This document shows, piece after piece, positions 25,015 to 33,177 of a stretch of DNA of 64,000 bases. How positions within the stretch are numbered: position 1 is the stretch's first letter; each line of letters opens with the position of its first letter. The DNA comes from an uncultured Prevotella sp. (GTDB lineage: Bacteria; Bacteroidota; Bacteroidia; Bacteroidales; Bacteroidaceae). The DNA lies in contig ONAJ01000006.1 of assembly GCA_900315775.1 (NCBI GenBank), positions 1 to 64,000 of the forward strand, in the 5' to 3' direction. The notes under the pieces are model-generated. The model saw only the letters and a list, made by a program, of their open reading frames with translations, did no database searches and was not told the origin of the DNA. The position numbers were made by a program, and so were the translations under genes.

Positions 25015-26006
25015 TCGTTCTGAGGACTTTGAAGAAGGCGCTGCGAAGAAGTCCGCTTCTTCTGCCGGCAGTAGTGATAATAGTAATGTCGGTACTCTTC
25101 GCACATCCTCATAGCAAATACTATCGCAAATACCGCTCCCTTCCGCCAATAACAAAGGTGGTAACCCTCACGCAGGGTGGGGGCTTGGTAGGCGCGATGA
25201 CCCTTGGCGACCGCTCCCGTCTGCAACGCTCCGTACGTCAGCAGTTCTCCGCCGTCGGCGCCTCTCACGTCCTTGCCCTATCCGGACTTCACCTCAGCAT
25301 ACTCTATTTCTTTCTCTCCTTCGTATTCTATCCCCTTCGTCGTCGTCTTTTCTTCAACGTCATTCTGCTTTCGTCGATATGGGTCTATGCCTATGCTGTG
25401 GGTATGTCAGCAAGTATCACCCGCGCCGCCATCATGCTTAGTCTCATTACCTTATCTACAATGATGCTTCGGAAAGCTTCGTCCGTCAATAACCTTAGTC
25501 TTTCGGCAATCTTAATTCTTCTGTTCAGTCCCAGCTCTGTTTACGACATAGGTTTCCAGTTATCTTTTGCTGCCGTATTGTTTATAATTATTCTTTACAA
25601 GCCCCTCTTTCGTCTTATGCCCTTCCGGTTGCGTCGCAATCGTTTCGTCGCCTTCGTGTGGTCTATGGTGTGTATCTCCTTCGTTGCCCAGTTGGGTACC
25701 GCCCCTCTTGTTGCTCATTATTTCCACATCTTCCCCGTTTATTTCCTGCTGTCTAATTTCGTAGTCGTTCCCGCCGCATATATTATAATAGGTGGTACCA
25801 TCATCTACCTGTTGCACGTCTTCCCGGCTACTGTCAGCATGCTTCTCGACACTGTTGCCGATACTATGCTCCACCTCGTAAGACTCATTGCGTCGTTGCC
25901 CGGAGCCACCGTAACTGGTATAAGTTTCAGTTGGTTTCAGGTGCTTTGCGCGTACCTTATTATATTATTTACAACGTCTTGCTTCTTCATGAAGTTGCAA
26001 AAATAA
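25011..26006 (+). CDS. ComEC/Rec2-like competence membrane domain protein
   Basis: 331 residues with about eight membrane helices. GASHVLALSGLHLSI (about 84-98) and the segment FQLSFAAVLFIIILY are core features of the ComEC/Rec2 DNA-uptake channel. Full ComEC proteins (about 700 residues) also have an N-terminal OB-fold domain and a C-terminal beta-lactamase-like domain; both are missing and there is no trace of them next door. It may be a domain-only form. It is coupled to lpd by a four-base overlap, an unexpected operon partner. Confidence 0.85.
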   Translation: MIVLRTLKKALRRSPLLLPAVVIIVMSVLFAHPHSKYYRKYRSLPPITKVVTLTQGGGLVGAMTLGDRSRLQRSVRQQFSAVGASHVLALSGLHLSILYFFLSFVFYPLRRRLFFNVILLSSIWVYAYAVGMSASITRAAIMLSLITLSTMMLRKASSVNNLSLSAILILLFSPSSVYDIGFQLSFAAVLFIIILYKPLFRLMPFRLRRNRFVAFVWSMVCISFVAQLGTAPLVAHYFHIFPVYFLLSNFVVVPAAYIIIGGTIIYLLHVFPATVSMLLDTVADTMLHLVRLIASLPGATVTGISFSWFQVLCAYLIILFTTSCFFMKLQK

Positions 26007-26016
26007 ATGTAATAGT

Positions 26017-26047
26017 TTTGTCGTTTGAAATTTTTCCTATACCTTTG
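26017..26047 (+). promoter_or_regulatory. Promoter of the aldo/keto reductase gene
   Basis: TTTG (26017-26020), 19 bases, TACCTTTG (26040-26047); start codon at 26087. Confidence 0.8.
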
Positions 26048-26086
26048 TTGCGAAAATTCTTTTACAACTTAATGTAGCAAAAAATT

Positions 26087-27031
26087 ATGGAAAAGTACTT
26101 AGCTGACGCGCATCGTTACGAGAACGGTATGCAGTATGAGCGTTGTGGACGCTCTGGTGTTTTGTTGCCTAAGGTGTCTTTGGGCATGTGGCATAATTTC
26201 GGAAGTGTTGACCCTTACGAGCGCAGTCGTGCTATAGTACGTTATGCTTTCGACAACGGAATTACCCATCTCGACTTAGCCAATAACTACGGTCCTGCAC
26301 CAGGTTCTGCCGAAGAGACTTTAGGACGCATCATGGACGACGATATGCGTCCTTATCGCGACGAGCTCTTCATCTCTTCGAAGGCAGGCTACGGCATGTG
26401 GGAAGGTCCTTATGGCGACTGGGGCTCCAGGAAGTATCTAATGTCGTCGCTCGACCAGAGTCTTCGTCGTATGCACTTAGACTATGTCGATCTTTTCTAC
26501 AGTCATCGTTACGACCCCAACACCCCTCTCGACGAGACCTTGCAAGCACTTGTTGATATTGTACGTGCAGGTAAGGCGCTCTACGTAGGAATATCCAACT
26601 GGCCTTTAGAGGCTCTACGTTACGGTATAGAATATCTCAAGCAGCACGACACCCCGCTGCTTATCTATCAGGGAAAGCTGAATCGTCTCTATCGTGCTCC
26701 CATAGAGGAGGGCATCCTGCAGCTCTGTCACGAGTCGGGAGTAGGCTTCATAGCGTTCTCGCCCCTCGAGCAGGGTCTTCTCACGGACCGTTACCTCAAA
26801 GGTATTCCTGCCGACTCACGAATGTCGAAGGGTATCTTCCTTCGCAAGGAGATGCTTACTCCTGAGCTGTTGGAGAAGATACGCAAGTGGAACGACGAGG
26901 CAGCAAAAGAGGGTAAGACTCTTGCTGCGAAGTCGCTTCAGTGGATTCTCGAGCAGCAGGGTGTAACGTCGGTTCTCGTCGGTGCAAGTTCTGTGGAGCA
27001 GTTAGAGAGAAATCTGGCAGCAATAAGGTAG
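26087..27031 (+). CDS. Aldo/keto reductase, YghZ/Kv-beta-like
   Basis: 314 residues, a TIM-barrel NADPH-dependent reductase. The catalytic set is visible: D63 and Y68 in HLDLANNYGPAPGSAEE, K99 in SSKAGYGMW, and His in FYSHRYDP. The NADPH site FSPLEQGLL and LVGASSVEQLERNL are present. The sequence is close to YghZ/GpmR enzymes that reduce L-glyceraldehyde 3-phosphate and methylglyoxal. It stops right after NLAAIR, where relatives usually have about 15-30 more residues, so the C-terminal end is short. A terminator follows 12 bases later. Confidence 0.9.
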   Translation: MEKYLADAHRYENGMQYERCGRSGVLLPKVSLGMWHNFGSVDPYERSRAIVRYAFDNGITHLDLANNYGPAPGSAEETLGRIMDDDMRPYRDELFISSKAGYGMWEGPYGDWGSRKYLMSSLDQSLRRMHLDYVDLFYSHRYDPNTPLDETLQALVDIVRAGKALYVGISNWPLEALRYGIEYLKQHDTPLLIYQGKLNRLYRAPIEEGILQLCHESGVGFIAFSPLEQGLLTDRYLKGIPADSRMSKGIFLRKEMLTPELLEKIRKWNDEAAKEGKTLAAKSLQWILEQQGVTSVLVGASSVEQLERNLAAIR

Positions 27032-27043
27032 GCTGCACCTCGG

Positions 27044-27078
27044 AAAACCAAAGAAAATTCAAGTTTTCTTTGGTTTTT
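27044..27078 (+). terminator. Intrinsic terminator after the aldo/keto reductase gene
   Basis: Perfect 14-base arms (27044-27057 and 27064-27077) around a six-base loop, with a T-tract formed by the end of the second arm. The second arm also contains the -33 box of the following rnpB promoter. Confidence 0.9.
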
Positions 27079-27100
27079 CGCTCGGTTTGCACTACCTTTG
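27069..27100 (+). promoter_or_regulatory. Promoter of RNase P RNA
   Basis: TTTG (27069-27072), exactly 20 bases, TACCTTTG (27093-27100). It places the transcription start near 27105, the first base of the P1 helix. Confidence 0.85.
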
Positions 27101-27104
27101 CAGC

Positions 27105-27473
27105 GTCAGTGTTCCGGCTTGTCGCTGGTGTTGTACGACACGAGAGGAAAGTCCGGGCAGCATAGGGCATCCCACTTCTGAAAGTAGAAGCTATTGGTGA
27201 CAGTAGGCGACGACAGAAGAGAATGACCGCCTCATTGTTTGTGGGGTAAGGGTGAGAAGGTGGTGTAAGAGACCACCAGCAGACGGGTGATCGTCTGGCT
27301 GTGTCGGCTGGGAGCTGCAAGTTCATGTAAACCATCGGCTGAGGGTAGCCCGCCCGATGTCATTCGTGACACGATGGAGGGTAGAATGCTTGAGCCGTAG
27401 GGTGACCTGCGGAGTAGATAAATGACAGGCGCCGTCATTGACGGAACAGAACCCGGCTTATAGGGGCACTGAC
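27105..27473 (+). ncRNA. rnpB: RNase P RNA (bacterial type A-like)
   Basis: Both universally conserved blocks are present: GAGGAAAGTCCGGGC near 27141-27156 and ACAGAACCCGGCTTAT near 27446-27461. The ends are set by an 11-pair P1 helix between 27105-27115 and 27463-27473, including two G-U pairs, followed by TTTT. About 369 nt. It is the catalytic RNA that trims the 5' ends of pre-tRNAs. Confidence 0.96.
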
Positions 27474-27503
27474 TTTTAATTGAGAATTTAGAGTTGAGAA
27501 TTG

Positions 27504-28814
27504 ATGAGCAACTTGATGCATTTCCTTAAGGTGGACATTTGGCGCGTGCAACGCGACGAAGTATCTGCTGTACGCTTTTTCTTCTATAAGTTGTTGAAGA
27601 TGCTACTGCTCACCGTAGAGTGGTTCCTCGACAAGAAGATGTTTGTGGCAGCAGCCTCGTTGACCTACAGCACGTTGCTTGCTATCGTTCCTATCATTGC
27701 TGTCGTCTTCGCCATCGCCCGCGGTTTCGGTTATAACATCTATATAGAGCAGTGGTTCCGCGACTCTCTGTCGTCACAACCTCAGGCTGCCGAAATCATC
27801 ATCAGTTTCGTCAACAGCTACCTCATTCACACCAAGAGCGGCGTGTTCTTAGGCATCGGCTTGCTGTTTATGTTGTGGACGGTAATAATGCTTATCGACA
27901 ACATAGAACAAGTGTTCAACGACATTTGGCAGGTCAACAAGCCCCGCAGCATCTATCGGACGATAACCGATTACACCTCGATGTTCTTCCTGGCTCCGAT
28001 AGGTATTGTGGTGTCGTCGGGACTCACGTTAGCGGTTACTTCCTTCGCCGGCAATAACCTCTCTGAGACCTACGTCCTTGGTCCGCTGTTGCGCTTTCTC
28101 ATCGACCTCACCCCCTTCCTGTTGATGTCGGCAGTATTCGTCTTCCTTTACGTCTTCATGCCTAATACGAAGGTGAATTTCAGCAGCGCCATAGTACCGG
28201 GCATCCTGGCAGGTTGTGCTATGCAGGGTCTTCAGTTTGCCTACATCCATTCTCAGATATGGGTGACGGGTTACAACGCCATCTACGGCTCTTTCGCTGC
28301 CTTGCCGCTTTTCCTGTTGTGGTTGCAGATATCGTGGATTATCTGTCTCTTTGGTGCTAATCTCTGTTACACCAATCAGAACCTCGAGGACTTTGCTTTC
28401 CGCACCAACACCTCCGACCTCAGCCACCGTTACAAACTAATGCTCTCGTTGCTGCTTGCAAGTCGCATATGCAAACGTTTCGAGGAAGGAGAGAGACCCT
28501 ATACAGCACTCGAGTTAAAGTTGCAGACAGGCATCCCCATCCGTATGGTTCACGACCTGCTTAACGAACTCGTAGAACTGAACGTCATCAGCGAAGTAAA
28601 CACAGGCGACAAAGGCGACGATACATACTACCAGCCCGCCATATCACTCGATAAACTCTCCGTCAGGATGGTTGTCGATAGGATAGAGGCTAAGGGCAAA
28701 TGGAAACTCGACCTCGATATGCATCAGTTCGAGGGTGAAGCGTGGTCGAAGACCTTTAGCCTTCGTGCCGAATTCCTGAAGAAGAGTGGGGAAGTGCTCG
28801 TAAAAGACTTGTAG
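27504..28814 (+). CDS. YihY/BrkB-family inner-membrane protein
   Basis: 436 residues from ATG 27504 (an in-frame TTG lies three bases upstream). It has six membrane helices within about 20-290, with the family segments AAASLTYSTLLAIVP, FNDIWQV and PLFLLWLQISWIICLFGA. The C-terminal about 130 residues are soluble and resemble a winged-helix region (TALELKLQTGIPIRMVHDLLNEL). The physiological role of YihY proteins is unsettled; some are called virulence factor BrkB, and an RNase BN label is known to be a misannotation. The gene follows rnpB directly. Confidence 0.9.
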   Translation: MSNLMHFLKVDIWRVQRDEVSAVRFFFYKLLKMLLLTVEWFLDKKMFVAAASLTYSTLLAIVPIIAVVFAIARGFGYNIYIEQWFRDSLSSQPQAAEIIISFVNSYLIHTKSGVFLGIGLLFMLWTVIMLIDNIEQVFNDIWQVNKPRSIYRTITDYTSMFFLAPIGIVVSSGLTLAVTSFAGNNLSETYVLGPLLRFLIDLTPFLLMSAVFVFLYVFMPNTKVNFSSAIVPGILAGCAMQGLQFAYIHSQIWVTGYNAIYGSFAALPLFLLWLQISWIICLFGANLCYTNQNLEDFAFRTNTSDLSHRYKLMLSLLLASRICKRFEEGERPYTALELKLQTGIPIRMVHDLLNELVELNVISEVNTGDKGDDTYYQPAISLDKLSVRMVVDRIEAKGKWKLDLDMHQFEGEAWSKTFSLRAEFLKKSGEVLVKDL

Positions 28815-28817
28815 AAA

Positions 28818-28852
28818 AGCCTCCCCCCAACCCCCTCCAAGTAGAGGGGGAG
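28818..28852 (+). repeat. C-rich palindromic repeat
   Basis: GCCTCCCCCCAACCCCCTCC followed by a loop and GAGGGGGAG. It is related to 43421-43436 and to the in-frame copy in miaA (55230-55252). The CCCCCTC/GAGGGGG arms can form a hairpin. Confidence 0.8.
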
Positions 28853-28861
28853 TACAGAGCG

Positions 28862-28943
28862 GATGAATAAATAGCTAAATAATTAAATAGTAAATAAATA
28901 GTAAATAAATAGTAAATAGTAAATCGTCAAATAGTAAATTACA
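28862..28943 (+). repeat. AATAGTAAAT tandem repeats upstream of the DUF1232 gene
   Basis: Variants of AAATAGTAAATAAATAGT repeat up to the start codon at 28947, ending ATCGTCAAATAGTAAATTAC. A reverse-complement relative lies upstream of lpxA at 56288-56335. No promoter box was recognised here. Confidence 0.8.
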
Positions 28944-28946
28944 TCG

Positions 28947-29336
28947 ATGGAATTACCAGAGTTTATGCAATACAGCAACAAATTCACGAAGATTGAATTT
29001 GTGGAGAAGATTTCAAGAATAGCAAAGAGGGCAGGGGCGAAGTTGGTCTATGCCGCCTTACTCTTGTTCTACACCCTTCAGAGCGACCAGATTCCCCTGA
29101 AGGACAAAGCCATCATCATTGGTGCGCTGGGTTACCTCATCAGTCCGTTGGACGTTGTCCCCGATGCTATTCCTATAGCCGGTCTTGGCGACGACTTGGC
29201 AGTACTCATCTTCGTCCTTCAGAAGGTGTGGGGCGACGTGTCTGAAGACGTTAAGGAGAAGGCACAAAATAAACTCCGCGACTGGTTCGATGAGGACGAA
29301 ATCGCGGAGATAAATGACCTGTTTAAGGTAGAATAA
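28947..29336 (+). CDS. DUF1232 (YkvA-like) protein
   Basis: 129 residues. The conserved core IPLKDKAIIIGALGYLISPLDVVPDAIPIAG (about 50-80; here quoted in part: LGYLISPLDVVPD) and GLGDDLAVLIFVLQKV identify DUF1232. These are small membrane-associated proteins of unknown function. The acidic C-terminal helix (DWFDEDEIAEINDLF) is usual. It is convergent with dedA, whose stop is seven bases away. Confidence 0.88.
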   Translation: MELPEFMQYSNKFTKIEFVEKISRIAKRAGAKLVYAALLLFYTLQSDQIPLKDKAIIIGALGYLISPLDVVPDAIPIAGLGDDLAVLIFVLQKVWGDVSEDVKEKAQNKLRDWFDEDEIAEINDLFKVE

Positions 29337-29343
29337 AAAAGAC

Positions 29344-29970
29344 TTACTTCTTTACTCTTTTTAAGGAGTATTTTATAATGAAATAGAGGAGTACGAGGAC
29401 TACTATGCCCATGATGGCGAATTTAATGTATTCTCCGTACTCTTCTATTTTCTCGTTCAGCTGGTCGGCAGGCACCACAGCATGTAGGTGCCATCCTAAT
29501 ATCGCCAGTATGCAGTTCCACGCTCCGGCACCAAGGGTGGTGTAGAGCAGGAATTTCCAGTAGTTCATCTTCGCCAGTCCTGCAGGAATACTTATAAGGT
29601 GTCTGATACCCGGAATGAGTCGTCCTGTGAGTGTTGCGGCAACTCCGTGATTGTTGAAGTACTCCTCGCTCTGTTCCACCTTTTTTTGGTTCAACAGACA
29701 GAGCTTTCCCAACTTGCTCTCGGCGAAGCGGTATATTACGGGACGTCCCACGTAGTATGCCACAACGTAGTTTATCGTTGCTCCGAGGTCAGCGCCAATG
29801 GTGGCGAAGAGTATTATGAGGAACACGTTAAGATGTCCTCCTGCGGCATAGTATGCTGCCGGCGACACCACCAGTTCTGACGGCACGGGAATTACGGTGC
29901 TTTCCAGCATCATAAGGAAAAGTATAGTGCCGTAGTTAAGGTTGTCGAGTAGTGATGTTATGATATTCAT
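29344..29970 (-). CDS. DedA/SNARE-associated family membrane protein
   Basis: 208 residues from ATG 29970; the open frame extends further but inside the upstream gene. About five membrane segments and the DedA hallmarks ESTVIPVPSELVV, GADLGATINYVVAYYVGRP and TGRLIPGIRHLISIPAGLAKM are present. DedA proteins flip lipids such as undecaprenyl phosphate or phosphatidylethanolamine and support membrane potential. It overlaps the TPR gene by four bases. Confidence 0.92.
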   Translation of the reverse strand: MNIITSLLDNLNYGTILFLMMLESTVIPVPSELVVSPAAYYAAGGHLNVFLIILFATIGADLGATINYVVAYYVGRPVIYRFAESKLGKLCLLNQKKVEQSEEYFNNHGVAATLTGRLIPGIRHLISIPAGLAKMNYWKFLLYTTLGAGAWNCILAILGWHLHAVVPADQLNEKIEEYGEYIKFAIMGIVVLVLLYFIIKYSLKRVKK

Positions 29971-31376
29971 TGTTTCTCGTTTTGTATTTCGTAATCGTAA
30001 TAGTTCTCGGGACTCACCCCTTCGGGGAATTGCTCGTCGAAGACAATCTCCGTCTCCTGGGGAACCAGTCGGCACGCCTCCTTGAGATACTCCAGATATT
30101 TCTCGCGGTCTCCCATATCGTGGTAACATGCTGCGAGGTAGGGCAGGGCTATGTTGTTATCCGTCACGTCCAGGTACTTCTTGAAAATCTTGCAGGCGTG
30201 TTTGGGGAAGTTGTTGTCGTATAACGACATTCCCACCTTCAGCATTATCTCCGGACTGCCCTTGCTGCTGTCCAGCGCCTCGCTGAAACTCTCTATAGCC
30301 TCCTTCACACAGTTGTGTTCCATCAGCAGATGACCTTTGAACACCAGTATCTCGTTCCTGTCAACCGGCAGCTCGTAAGCCTTGTTGATGTGCATCAGCG
30401 CCTTGTCCAGATTACCCATTCTGCTCTGCACGAAAGCCTGCTTCTGGTAAATATCGTGGAGGAGGTAGTGCATATCCTTGTCGGCCATCGTCTCCGCCTT
30501 GTCCAACAGGAATGCAGCCTCCTGAAACCTGTTCATAGCAAACAGACAAGAAGCTTGGAAAAGTAGCGACTGTGCGTCGCCCCTTGTTATGCGGTTGTAC
30601 CTTCCGTAGTATTTCTCCGCCTCGGCAAAGTTGCCTAAGTTGTATAGTCCGTTAGCCTTGTTGACTATCGCCTCCGTATTGTTGTTGTCTATGGCGAGTG
30701 CATATTCGCTGCTCTCTATGCTTCCTCTGATGTCGCCCTTCAGCACCTGCGCGAAGGTAAGCATGTTCCAGTATTGTACGGAGTAGGGGTTAGTGTCTAT
30801 GAGTTTGTTGAACAGTCGTATGCTCTCGTCGTAGTTCCTTCGTGCCAACTCTATGCGTGCCGCCACCTCTAAATAGTCTGGCGACTCCTTGTCGTCGTGA
30901 CGCTCTAACCACATTGCAGCCTCCTCAGCCATATCGTAGTCAACATACAGCGTAGCTATCTCTATCGCCATATCCTCCTGTTCGTCTTCGTTTTCCTCCC
31001 ACACTCTTTGCAGCAGCTCTGCAGCCTCCTCTTCGTTGTTCTGCTCTATCCACAGCTCCGCCTGCATGTAGTTGAATTCCAGGTCGGTCTTGTCGCACAC
31101 CCTGTCGAGATACTCCTGCGCCTTCACGTCGTCCTCGTCGTTTATCAGCGTCATCCTTGCCTTCATTATCAGCGGTGCACTTGCTGTGGGGTATATGTCT
31201 ATTGCGTGGTCCAGAATTTCCGAAGCCTTTTCCGTTTCGCCCTTTGTGTTGTAATATTCAGCAATAGACGTAAAGTCGTCACTATCAAGTAGTGGCGACT
31301 CTCCGTTGTTTATTGCTTCTTCGTAGTTACGAAGCATTTCCTGGAATTCTTCGCTATCGAAGTAGTTGTTGTTCAT
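29967..31376 (-). CDS. Tetratricopeptide-repeat protein
   Basis: 469 residues built of about ten or more TPR-like helical hairpins (e.g. IAEYYNTKGETEKASEIL, ANGLYNLGNFAEAEKYYGRY, LAACYHDMGDREKYLEYL). It has no signal peptide and is strongly acidic at the start. It is probably a cytoplasmic protein-protein interaction scaffold. It lies between glnS and dedA with four-base overlaps at both ends. Confidence 0.88.
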   Translation of the reverse strand: MNNNYFDSEEFQEMLRNYEEAINNGESPLLDSDDFTSIAEYYNTKGETEKASEILDHAIDIYPTASAPLIMKARMTLINDEDDVKAQEYLDRVCDKTDLEFNYMQAELWIEQNNEEEAAELLQRVWEENEDEQEDMAIEIATLYVDYDMAEEAAMWLERHDDKESPDYLEVAARIELARRNYDESIRLFNKLIDTNPYSVQYWNMLTFAQVLKGDIRGSIESSEYALAIDNNNTEAIVNKANGLYNLGNFAEAEKYYGRYNRITRGDAQSLLFQASCLFAMNRFQEAAFLLDKAETMADKDMHYLLHDIYQKQAFVQSRMGNLDKALMHINKAYELPVDRNEILVFKGHLLMEHNCVKEAIESFSEALDSSKGSPEIMLKVGMSLYDNNFPKHACKIFKKYLDVTDNNIALPYLAACYHDMGDREKYLEYLKEACRLVPQETEIVFDEQFPEGVSPENYYDYEIQNEKQ

Positions 31377-33079
31377 TTATTCTGTTTTGCCCAAGTATCC
31401 TTCAGACCTACTGTCTTGTTGAATACCAGGTGTTCGTTATTACTGTCTAAGTCAGCCATGAAGTAACCTATGCGCTGGAACTGCAGGTACTGTCCTGGTT
31501 TCATCGTTGCGGCGAAGTCTTCCACGTAGCAGTTGTTGATAGTCTTCAGCGACTCAGGGTTAAGCAACTCGCGGAAGTCGCGCTCGTCGGCACTGGGGTT
31601 CTCCACGTTGAATAGTCTGTCGTATATTCTCACCTCAGCCTTCTTGCAGTGGTCTGCGCTTACCCAGTGCAGCGTGCCCTTCACCTTACGGTTAGCACCA
31701 GCCATTCCGCTCTTGCTCTCAGGGTCGTATGTTGCCTGTATCTCGGTGATGTTTCCGTCAGCATCTTTGGTGCATCCGGTACACATTATTATATATGCAT
31801 TCTTCAGACGGACTTCCTTTCCTGGTGTCATACGGAAGAATTTGCTTGGTGCATCTTCCATGAAGTCCTCACGTTCTATCCACAGGTTCCTGCTGAATGT
31901 TATGTTGTGCGTTCCCTCTGCCTCGTTCTCGGGGTTGTTCACAGCAACCATCTCCTCTGTCTTGTCTTCGGGGTAGTTGGTGATGACCAACTTCACGGGG
32001 TTCAGTACGGCGCTGACACGTGTGGCACGCATGTTGAGGTCCTCGCGGACGGCAGCCTCAAGGAGCGCCATATCGTTAAGCGCATCGAACTTGGTATAAC
32101 CTATTGAGTCGATGAACTTACGTATGCTCTGTGGTGAGTATCCACGACGGCGCATACCGCAAACGGTAGGCATTCGTGGGTCGTCCCATCCGTTTACCAG
32201 GTGTTCTTCTACCAGCGCCTTCAGCTTGCGCTTCGACATCACCGTGTAGGTAAGGTTAAGACGGTTGAACTCTATCTGGCGTGGACGGTATCCTGTGGTG
32301 TTCTTGTCGAAGTCCATCAGCTCGTCAACAAACTTGTCGTAGAGCGGACGGTGAGGCACGAACTCCAGCGTACAGATAGAGTGTGTCACGCCCTCGAAGT
32401 AGTCACTCTGTCCGTGTGCGAAGTCGTACATGGGATATGCGTGCCACTTGGTACCTGTGCGGTGGTGGGGCGTCTGTATTATTCTGTAGATGATGGGGTC
32501 GCGGAAGTGCATGTTGGGGTTTGCCATATCCAGTTTGGCACGAAGCACCATGCTGCCCTCAACGGCCTCGGGGGTGTTCATCTGCTTGAAGAGTCGCAGA
32601 TTTTCTTCTATCGGACGGTCACGGTATGGCGAAGGTGTTCCGGGCTGTGTAGGAGTGCCTTTCTGCTCGGCAATCTGCTCCGATGTCTGTTCATCGACGT
32701 AAGCCTTTCCCTGTTCTATCATCCATATAGCGAAGTCCCACAGACGCTGGAAGTAGTCCGAAGCGTAGTACAGGTTTCCCCACTTGAATCCCAGCCACTT
32801 TATGTCCTGCAGTATAGAGTCAACGTACTCCGTATCTTCCTTTGAAGGGTTGGTGTCGTCGAAACGCAGGTTGCACACTCCGTTGTAGTGCTCTGCTACA
32901 CCGAAGTCCATGCATATAGCCTTTGCATGACCTATGTGAATATATCCGTTGGGCTCTGGCGGGAAACGGGTTTGTATGCGACCGTCGTTTTTGCCTTCTG
33001 CGAGGTCGTTTTCCACCATTTGTTCTACGAAGCTAAGGCTTCTCTTCTCCTCCATAGGAGCTTCTGTTGTCTGTGTCAT
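31373..33079 (-). CDS. glnS: Glutaminyl-tRNA synthetase
   Basis: 568 residues. Class I signatures: HIGH at 48-51 in PEPNGYIHIGHAKA and the KMSKS equivalent VMSKRKL in the middle. The GlnRS-specific segment FDDTNPSKED and the C-terminal anticodon-binding beta barrels (KEVRLKNAYIIMCTG) are present, distinguishing it from GluRS. It charges tRNA-Gln with glutamine. It overlaps the TPR gene by four bases. Confidence 0.96.
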   Translation of the reverse strand: MTQTTEAPMEEKRSLSFVEQMVENDLAEGKNDGRIQTRFPPEPNGYIHIGHAKAICMDFGVAEHYNGVCNLRFDDTNPSKEDTEYVDSILQDIKWLGFKWGNLYYASDYFQRLWDFAIWMIEQGKAYVDEQTSEQIAEQKGTPTQPGTPSPYRDRPIEENLRLFKQMNTPEAVEGSMVLRAKLDMANPNMHFRDPIIYRIIQTPHHRTGTKWHAYPMYDFAHGQSDYFEGVTHSICTLEFVPHRPLYDKFVDELMDFDKNTTGYRPRQIEFNRLNLTYTVMSKRKLKALVEEHLVNGWDDPRMPTVCGMRRRGYSPQSIRKFIDSIGYTKFDALNDMALLEAAVREDLNMRATRVSAVLNPVKLVITNYPEDKTEEMVAVNNPENEAEGTHNITFSRNLWIEREDFMEDAPSKFFRMTPGKEVRLKNAYIIMCTGCTKDADGNITEIQATYDPESKSGMAGANRKVKGTLHWVSADHCKKAEVRIYDRLFNVENPSADERDFRELLNPESLKTINNCYVEDFAATMKPGQYLQFQRIGYFMADLDSNNEHLVFNKTVGLKDTWAKQNK

Positions 33080-33114
33080 AGATATTAAACTGTAATCGTC
33101 CTTTTGTTTTTAAA

Positions 33115-33150
33115 TTGAAAATCATGGGCACCGTAATGGTCGCCCATGAT
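33115..33150 (-). terminator. Probable terminator of rpsA
   Basis: Arms ATCATGGGC (33121-33129) and GCCCATGAT (33142-33150) with an inner ACC/GGT pairing. On the minus strand the stem is followed by TTTCAATTT. Confidence 0.65.
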
Positions 33151-33177
33151 TTCCTGTTTATTCAATAGAGTAGGGCA

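Noticed and set aside
26087..27031. Frameshift at the 3' end of the aldo/keto reductase gene
   Set aside because: No continuation of the family C-terminus was seen in other frames before the terminator, so the short end looks natural.
29971..30129. N-terminal extension of DedA
   Set aside because: The extra 53 residues are encoded inside the TPR gene, are Gly/Arg/Pro-rich and unlike any DedA start; ATG 29970 fits the family.
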